Source of the DNA: Anaerolineae bacterium
Lineage (GTDB): Bacteria; Chloroflexota; Anaerolineae; 4572-78; J111
DNA: 64,000 bases
NCBI GenBank assembly: GCA_023382535.1
Contig: JAHDWA010000015.1
Span: 136,413-200,412, forward strand
Reading direction: 5' to 3'
The notes beneath the pieces are model-generated. The model was not told where the DNA came from and made no database searches. It saw only the letters and a list, made by a program, of their open reading frames with translations. How positions within the stretch are numbered: the first letter of the stretch is position 1; every line of letters begins with the position of its first letter. Made by a program: the position numbers and the translations under genes. Positions 58,776 to 64,000 of this stretch are shown one piece after another.

Positions 58776-60719
58776 ATGCGCTTAACCTACCGAACCACAA
58801 GATTTACCTACAAATCATTGTTTGGCTACAGTCTGGTGATTATCGCCTTGCTGCTCGTGGCCGTTCCGGTTTTTGCCACCACCAATGCCGGAGTCAATTT
58901 GCTCGATTTTTCCCGCAGCCTCGAAGTCAACAACTCCCCCCAAACAGCCTACACCCTGACCAAAGGAGTGAATGTCAATCACCTCAACCCCGGCGAAGAA
59001 GATTGGTACACCTACAGCCGCACCAGCTTTGACGACCCCGCTCTTTCCTGGATTTCGTTGGCCATGCGCTTTGAGAGCGAGGCGATCATCAGCCCGCAGC
59101 AGGCTAATTTTGAGATTTTGGCCAGACCGGAAGCCGACACCTGGTTTCAGCAGCCGGCGCCTCCGACCGACCTTCAGGGCACAGGGGTAACCTCGCCGCT
59201 TAAAGCCGCCAATCAGAATTTGAACGCCATGTTCTGGACCGGCGAAGTCGCCGAGCAAGAAGTGTATTATGTCCGCGTCTTCAACCAATCGCCCTTTGGT
59301 CTTAATTACACTCTGGAAGCCAAAGCCGAGCAGCCTGCCGTCTCCGGGGCGACACCGGCCAGCCTCAATTCGGCCATCAGCGAGGCCGAGGCCCTCAACG
59401 CCCGGCAACTTAGTTGGTCGCTGACAGCCCAGGCCGTCGGCAAGATGAATGCCGACGCGGCCGCCCAGTGGATGCAGCAGGCCCAGGCCGTCGGCTGGAT
59501 TGTTACCGCCGGCACCGCCATCCCCGATGCCCCCCGGCCGAGCGAAGCAGATCCCAACCTGTTGTGGCATTTAACCGCCGAGGCTATTGCCGGGCTGGAT
59601 GCCGAAGCAGCCGCCCATTGGCTCAATCAGGCCGACTCGCTGGGCTGGCTCTCCATTCCGCTGAACACGCTCAAAAATCCTGCCCTCGATCTGACCCCCA
59701 CCGAAACCGGCGGTGAGGGGAGCAGCGGCGGTGAGAGTAATGTCCAACCCGCTCCGGCGGTGCCTGCGCCTCCCGAAGAAGTGTATGCGCCGGTCAATAT
59801 TTATCCCAACAACCCCCTGGAGCTAAATACCCAGCAGGTCAACAGCGGCCGGTTGGCCCCTTATGGCGAACATTGGTACAGCCTGCTGCGCGATGACCTG
59901 GATCAGAACAAAATCGAGGACATGGCCCTGACCATGTTCAGCACCCCCAGCGACGGTTTTATTGACAGCCGGGTCAACTTTGAAATCTTTCCGGCCGGCC
60001 AATACCATATCTGGGAGCGTGGCGATGCTAATTATATGGAAAACATGGGCCTGGGGCAGTGGGTCTCGCGCGACAAAGACGATCACACGGGCGAACGACT
60101 CTGGAAAGGATCGCTGGTAGATGGCGACCGTTATCTGATCAAGGTTGAGAACAATTCGCCGGAAGTGGTAGATTATTACCTCTTCCCCGGTGATATTCAA
60201 AACGCGGAACTGGGCAACCCAACGCTGCACCAGGGCAACAGCGCCGCCGGGCGGATTCCCTACAGCCCCTCACCACCCACTCGCCCTAGCCTGCCGCCGG
60301 TGCCCGGCGCAGCTCCTCCCGACGCGATTGATTTAAAGATGGGCGTCACCCAGGGTAAGCTAAAAGCCGGACAGGAAATCTGGTACAAATTTTACTACCG
60401 CGACTCCTATAACGAGACAACCCCCCAGCACGATTTTAAGATTTTCTTGACCAACACTCCCCTCGATGAAATCCGCGCCCGCCATGCTGATTTTGCCCTC
60501 TATGCCGGCAACCAGCTTCAAATTTGGACACGCGGCACGGTCGACAAACTCGAACCCTTTGGGGTCAGCATGCCCTCACCCTATCCTACCGAGGACGTCA
60601 GGAGTCTGCAAGTGCTGTGGGACGGCCAGTTGATGGAAGAACACATCTACTACCTGAAGATTTGGAACCACGACATTGGGCCATTGGCGTATGAGTTGGA
60701 GGTACAGGGAGGGCCATGA
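58776..60719 (+). CDS. Exported protein with three PPC-like beta domains
   Basis: 647 residues. GGAGG lies six bases before the ATG, and a signal peptide (LFGYSLVIIALLLVAVPVFA) opens the protein. Three segments (about 45-185, 335-475 and 515-645) share a pattern in which a polar start (LNPGEEDWYTYS, LAPYGEHWYSLL, LKAGQEIWYKFYY) leads to YYVRVFN-, YLIKVEN- or YYLKIWN-like ends. This resembles pre-peptidase C-terminal or bacterial beta-sandwich domains. Between the first two lies a helical repeat (SWSLTAQAVGKMNADAAAQW and WHLTAEAIAGLDAEAAAHW). No enzyme motif is visible. It is probably a surface structural or binding protein. Confidence 0.65.
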   Translation: MRLTYRTTRFTYKSLFGYSLVIIALLLVAVPVFATTNAGVNLLDFSRSLEVNNSPQTAYTLTKGVNVNHLNPGEEDWYTYSRTSFDDPALSWISLAMRFESEAIISPQQANFEILARPEADTWFQQPAPPTDLQGTGVTSPLKAANQNLNAMFWTGEVAEQEVYYVRVFNQSPFGLNYTLEAKAEQPAVSGATPASLNSAISEAEALNARQLSWSLTAQAVGKMNADAAAQWMQQAQAVGWIVTAGTAIPDAPRPSEADPNLLWHLTAEAIAGLDAEAAAHWLNQADSLGWLSIPLNTLKNPALDLTPTETGGEGSSGGESNVQPAPAVPAPPEEVYAPVNIYPNNPLELNTQQVNSGRLAPYGEHWYSLLRDDLDQNKIEDMALTMFSTPSDGFIDSRVNFEIFPAGQYHIWERGDANYMENMGLGQWVSRDKDDHTGERLWKGSLVDGDRYLIKVENNSPEVVDYYLFPGDIQNAELGNPTLHQGNSAAGRIPYSPSPPTRPSLPPVPGAAPPDAIDLKMGVTQGKLKAGQEIWYKFYYRDSYNETTPQHDFKIFLTNTPLDEIRARHADFALYAGNQLQIWTRGTVDKLEPFGVSMPSPYPTEDVRSLQVLWDGQLMEEHIYYLKIWNHDIGPLAYELEVQGGP

Positions 60720-60760
60720 GAAAGCAATTAGCGGATAGCAGATAGCGAATATAAAAAAGG

Positions 60761-60790
60761 AACCTCGCCCAGAATTGGCGGGGTTTTTTA
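60761..60790 (+). terminator. Rho-independent terminator of the PPC-like gene
   Basis: AACCTCGCC (60761-60769) pairs with GGCGGGGTT (60777-60785) and a run of six T follows. An STRR-like GGATAGCAGATAGCG unit lies just before it. Confidence 0.88.
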
Positions 60791-60915
60791 TTGGTCTGTC
60801 TTCATTTCGTCCTATTCTCGCCTCATCGCTTCATCCTTTCTTCGCATCCTCGCCTCTTCATGGTAAAATAGGGTCGCCTAAAACCAACTCTTTTTCCTGA
60901 GAGAGGTTAGCTCAA

Positions 60916-62037
60916 ATGACACAAAAGACTATCGGCTATGTCAAGCTGATCTGGAACTGTCCCAACTGCGGCTCGCGCAACCCCGGCCCGCAAAAAATCT
61001 GCTCCAACTGCGGCTCGCCCCAACCTGACAACGTGAAATTCGAGCAGTTGCCTCAAGCCGAGCTTATCACCAGCGAGGCCGAAATCGCCCAGGCCAAGGC
61101 CGGTCCCGACGTCCACTGCTACTACTGCGGCACGCGCAATCCGGCCACCGCCAAAGCTTGCAGCCAGTGCGGCGCCGATTTAACCCAGGCCGCTGCCCGC
61201 GAAAGCGGCCAGGTGTTGGGCGCGACTCAAACCGGCCCGGCTCAACCCGTCATCTGTCCAGCCTGTGGCACGCCCAACGATCCCAATGCCTCCAACTGCG
61301 TTCAGTGCGGCGCGGCCCTGACCGAACCCAAGCCGGTTAAGCCCTTACCCGTCGCCGCCGCGGCCCCGGCGACCAAGAGCGGGATGCCTCTCGTGGCTAT
61401 TATCGGCGGGGCAGTCATGCTGCTGCTGATTGGAGCATGCATCTTCTTCCTGGTTCTTTCTGCTCGCACCACGGGAGTTACCGGGCAGGTTGAATCGGTC
61501 TCCTGGTCCCGCCGGATTCTGGTGCAGCAATTGACGCCGGTTTCCGGGCAAGACTGGCGGGATCGGATTCCGGCCGGAGCAGTGCTGGGCAGTTGCAGCG
61601 AAAGACAGCGCGGCACCGAGAGTCGCTTCACCGGGGAGACACGCGAAGTCTGCGGCACGCCCTACACGGTGGATACCGGTACCGGTTTTGGCGAGGTCAA
61701 GCAGGATTGTGAAACGGAAAAAGTATATGAGGATGTGCCGGTTTACGGCGACTATTGCAGTTTTACCGCGATGGTTTGGCAGATGGTGGAGGGTCCCAGC
61801 CTGACCGGCAATGACTTGAATGCCTATTGGCCAGACACCAGCCTGTCGAGCGCTAATCAGCGTGAAGCCGGCCGCGAAGAGAGTTACACCATTGTTTTTG
61901 AGGCCGACGGCAAAAGCTATACCTATACCACCCCTGATTTCAACGAGTTTCAAAAGTTTCAGGTTGGCAGCCAATGGATCTTGAATGTCAACTCTTTTGG
62001 TGTGATCACCTCCGTTGAGCCGCGCCAGAGGCAGTAG
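60916..62037 (+). CDS. Zinc-ribbon membrane protein with external Cys-containing domain
   Basis: 373 residues. The N-terminal 150 residues hold three double-Cys zinc ribbons: CPNCG/CSNCG, CYYCG/CSQCG and CPACG/CVQCG, all of the RanBP2/DZANK-like type. One helix (about 158-183, LVAIIGGAVMLLLIGACIFFLV) crosses the membrane. The C-terminal 190 residues are external with four further cysteines (GSCSERQ, EVCGTPY, DCETEK, DYCSF) and otherwise not recognised. An AGAGAGG site precedes the ATG, and an extended -10 (TGGTAAAAT) is at 60861-60869. Its role is unknown. Confidence 0.7.
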   Translation: MTQKTIGYVKLIWNCPNCGSRNPGPQKICSNCGSPQPDNVKFEQLPQAELITSEAEIAQAKAGPDVHCYYCGTRNPATAKACSQCGADLTQAAARESGQVLGATQTGPAQPVICPACGTPNDPNASNCVQCGAALTEPKPVKPLPVAAAAPATKSGMPLVAIIGGAVMLLLIGACIFFLVLSARTTGVTGQVESVSWSRRILVQQLTPVSGQDWRDRIPAGAVLGSCSERQRGTESRFTGETREVCGTPYTVDTGTGFGEVKQDCETEKVYEDVPVYGDYCSFTAMVWQMVEGPSLTGNDLNAYWPDTSLSSANQREAGREESYTIVFEADGKSYTYTTPDFNEFQKFQVGSQWILNVNSFGVITSVEPRQRQ

Positions 62038-62063
62038 GGCTGAGTTTACTGTTACTCGCTCTT

Positions 62064-62083
62064 TTGGGAACCCGCGTTCCCAA
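62064..62083. repeat. Small TTGGGAAC palindrome upstream of the BMP gene
   Basis: TTGGGAAC and GTTCCCAA are perfect inverted arms around CCGC. The same core recurs in the larger palindrome at 63766-63800 downstream of the gene. Confidence 0.5.
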
Positions 62084-62385
62084 TTTCCTTTAACTACCGT
62101 TGATTTGACAAAAAATAGTCACAGTGATAAAGTGGTTCCAATTTGTCATACAACCGTACCACCTTACCATCCAACAATTACTTGTTTGCTTTTTCGACAA
62201 TTACCCTGACGGTTATGATCGTTTTGACATATTAGAACACGTCATGGTAGCATGAGCGTGTTTATTGGTCCTTTTTACGATGAAGAAAGGAGGAACATTA
62301 CCCACCCAAAAACTCCCCTGACAGCTTATCAAATATCAAAACTGGACAGATTATCAACATCACTGTATCTCTGTAAGGAGGAGAT
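62084..62385. other. Gene-free leader region of the BMP-type operon
   Basis: No coding region is seen. It holds two promoter candidates: TTGACA (62105-62110), 17 bases, TAAAGT (62128-62133); and TTGACA (62224-62229), 18 bases, TAGCAT (62248-62253). The rest of the leader shows no clear fold. Confidence 0.5.
62105..62133 (+). promoter_or_regulatory. Predicted promoter of the BMP-type ABC operon
   Basis: TTGACA, a 17-base spacer, then TAAAGT. It would give a leader of about 245 bases. Confidence 0.5.
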
Positions 62386-63714
62386 ATGAAACGATTTATG
62401 TGGATATCAATTATTATTCTGGCTCTGGCGCTGATTGCCGCTCAATGCGGTGCAGCTCCGGCAGCCCCCCCGGCCGAGGAAAAACCCGCCGCCGAAGCGC
62501 CTGCGGCTGAAGCACCGGCAGCCACGGAAGAGCCGGCCGCTGAAGCGCCAGCCGCCACCGAAGAAGCCGCTGCCGAAGCGCCAGCCGCCGAAGGCGACAC
62601 AGCCGGTAAATACCAGATCCCCGCGATTGAAGAAGGTAGCTACAATGTGGCCTTTGTCTACGTAGGACCTCACGATGACGGCGGCTGGTCGCAAGCTCAT
62701 GATGTGGGCCGCGAGTATGTCGAAGAAAATGTCGAGGGTGTCCATACAGCTTATGTGGAAAATGTGGCCGAAGGCGCCGACGCCGAACAAGTCATTCGCT
62801 CCCTGGCCCGCAAAGGCTTCAATATGATCTTTACCACCTCTTTTGGCTTCATGGATGCCTCGGAAGCCGTTGCTAATGAATTCCCCGATGTCAATATTAT
62901 CCACCTCACCGGCTTCAAAACCAATAATGAAAATTTTGGCAACCTGATGGGGGCGATGGAGAATATTAAATATCTGGCCGGCATGCTGGCCGGCTCGCGG
63001 GCCAAGGTGGATGGCAACCCTAAATTAGGGTACATCGCCACCTTCCCTATTCCTGAAGAGTTACGCCTGGGTAATGCCTTCGCCCTGGGCGCCCAGAAAA
63101 CCTGCCCCGAGTGTACTATGGACGTGCGCTGGATTTTCACCTGGCACGATCCTATTGTCGAGAAAGAAGCGGCTACCTCCCTGTTTGATGGCGGCGCTCA
63201 AGTGGTGATGACCGGGGCCGACACCCCCGCTCCCGCCGAAGCCGCGCCCGACGGCAAGTGGGGTATTACGTACGATTACATCGGCAACTGCACCAATCCC
63301 CGCTGTCTGACCTCCATGTATTGGAACTGGGGCCCGATCTACGCCAGAATTGTAGAAGAAGGCAAAGCTGGCACCTGGAAGGGCGGTTATGAATATTTCG
63401 ACGGCGATTCCGGCGGGCTGGGTCTCTATGGCTTTATGGAAGGCGAAAAACCCCAACCCGGCGTTGAGGGCCTGCCCGAAGAAGATATAAAGCTCATCAA
63501 GGATACGCTGGACCAAATGCTCAAAGGCGAATTTACCCGCTTTGACGTTTTCAAAGGCCCGATCAAGGATAACCAGGGCAACGTGGTTCTGCCCGAAGGC
63601 CAAAGCCTGGAACAGGCCGACCTGGACGGCTTTAAGCAGTTTGGCAGCCCTTGCCAAACCTGCATGTATTGGTGGAACGAAAACGTTACCGCCGAGCTGC
63701 CTGAGCTGCAGTAA
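62386..63714 (+). CDS. BMP-family ABC transporter substrate-binding lipoprotein
   Basis: 442 residues. A lipoprotein signal (IIILALALIAAQC) gives a lipidated Cys21; Gln before the Cys is unusual. An Ala/Pro/Glu-rich spacer of about 50 residues follows. The BMP/PnrA domain has VAFVYVGPHDDGGWSQAHD, DMIF-like NMIFTTSFGFMDA, NIIHLTGF and GAMENIKYLAGMLAG. Members bind nucleosides or related small molecules for uptake. Three cysteine pairs (CPEC, CTNPRC, CQTC) are odd for this family. A GGAGGAG site precedes the ATG. The ABC ATPase gene of the transporter follows. Confidence 0.92.
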   Translation: MKRFMWISIIILALALIAAQCGAAPAAPPAEEKPAAEAPAAEAPAATEEPAAEAPAATEEAAAEAPAAEGDTAGKYQIPAIEEGSYNVAFVYVGPHDDGGWSQAHDVGREYVEENVEGVHTAYVENVAEGADAEQVIRSLARKGFNMIFTTSFGFMDASEAVANEFPDVNIIHLTGFKTNNENFGNLMGAMENIKYLAGMLAGSRAKVDGNPKLGYIATFPIPEELRLGNAFALGAQKTCPECTMDVRWIFTWHDPIVEKEAATSLFDGGAQVVMTGADTPAPAEAAPDGKWGITYDYIGNCTNPRCLTSMYWNWGPIYARIVEEGKAGTWKGGYEYFDGDSGGLGLYGFMEGEKPQPGVEGLPEEDIKLIKDTLDQMLKGEFTRFDVFKGPIKDNQGNVVLPEGQSLEQADLDGFKQFGSPCQTCMYWWNENVTAELPELQ

Positions 63715-63765
63715 ATTTCTGTTGCTTCCCTGGGCGAGGTCAGACACGGCTTAAACAGCTTGCGC

Positions 63766-63800
63766 CATCTCGTTCCCAAACTTAGTTTGGGAACGAGATG
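63766..63800. repeat. 35-base palindrome between the BMP and ATPase genes
   Basis: CATCTCGTTCCCAAACT and AGTTTGGGAACGAGATG are exact 17-base inverted arms around one T. Confidence 0.85.
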
Positions 63801-63858
63801 AGACGCGGCAGAATGGAGTTCGGCCTCGCCCTTCATATTAATTCGAGGTAACTGCTCG

Positions 63859-63888
63859 GGTGACTGGCACTTAAAAGTACCAGTCACC
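63859..63888. repeat. GGTGACTGG hairpin (second copy)
   Basis: GGTGACTGGCACTT and AAGTACCAGTCACC are inverted arms with one mismatch. The arm is the same as in the repeat at 15119-15193, 48 kb away. Confidence 0.75.
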
Positions 63889-63933
63889 TCTAACTCAGTT
63901 ACAACTCAAAAACCTTTTACCTGAGGAGCTTCA

Positions 63934-64000
63934 ATGACTGAACCGCCCTACGCCGTCGAAATGAGAGATATTGTCATTCGCTTTCCCGGCGTGCTGGCTA
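63934..64000 (+). CDS. ABC transporter ATP-binding protein, start only
   Basis: The window ends 22 codons into the gene. The protein starts MTEPPYAVEMRDIVIRFPGV, which matches the first strand of a sugar/nucleoside-type ABC ATPase (double-domain, as in BMP-type transporters). GAGGAG lies ahead of the ATG. It directly follows the BMP lipoprotein gene, so it is very likely the ATPase of the same transporter; its permeases should lie beyond the window. Confidence 0.8.
   Translation, partial: MTEPPYAVEMRDIVIRFPGVLA

Overview
The window looks like chromosomal DNA of a Chloroflexota bacterium, most likely Anaerolineae or a relative. This is inferred from protein style, not from a marker gene: many exported proteins carry Thr/Pro-rich (TPETPTA-type) linkers, one giant surface protein ends in YLPVILKQ, the base composition is moderately G+C-rich, and gaps are full of short low-complexity repeat tracts. 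No rRNA, tRNA, CRISPR array, prophage or insertion sequence was seen. Gene density is high and both strands are used.

Layout. 1-7.5 kb: the 3' end of a hybrid histidine kinase, a membrane protein overlapping a Vps62-like protein, and smc. 7.7-13.7 kb (minus strand): an unusual HAD protein, asd and thrC of the aspartate/threonine pathway. asd and thrC are separated by a toxin-antitoxin island: a UPF0175-like antitoxin with a DUF3368/PIN toxin broken by an in-frame stop, a degenerate kinase-like protein, and a HepT/MntA pair. 13.8-24 kb (minus): Thr/Pro-rich envelope proteins, a PMT-type glycosyltransferase, an AAA ATPase-TolB propeller fusion, then a methyltransferase, lipid kinase and alpha-oxoamine synthase set. 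24-29.2 kb: RadC, a cupin, an SCP2 protein and a quinol oxidoreductase operon (Rieske, cytochrome b, diheme cytochrome c). 29.4-32.4 kb: manA, proA and a DinB-like protein.

32.5-39 kb is a carbohydrate module: a six-hairpin glycosidase, a DeoR-type repressor facing two MFS transporters, and a beta-phosphoglucomutase-like HAD enzyme. The repressor/transporter gap holds a consensus promoter with a palindrome over its -10. 39-41.7 kb: DnaJ-domain protein, SDR, class IV aminotransferase and a small membrane protein. 41.8-46.8 kb: a 1646-residue surface protein with vWA, PKD-like and DUF11 domains. 47-52.3 kb: heme synthesis (hemE, ferrochelatase, FAD-dependent porphyrinogen oxidase) interleaved with DUF3291, DinB and EamA proteins. 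52.3-62 kb: an FHA protein, two paralogous exported proteins that each carry both a cohesin-like and a dockerin-like domain, a PPC-like exported protein and a zinc-ribbon membrane protein. 62.4 kb to the end: a BMP-type substrate-binding lipoprotein and the start of its ABC ATPase.

The best candidates for something undescribed are (i) the adjacent cohesin-plus-dockerin proteins at 54.0-58.6 kb, which could interlock with each other on the cell surface, and (ii) the large family of STRR-like tracts and palindromes that fill gaps and have in places been translated as part of genes.
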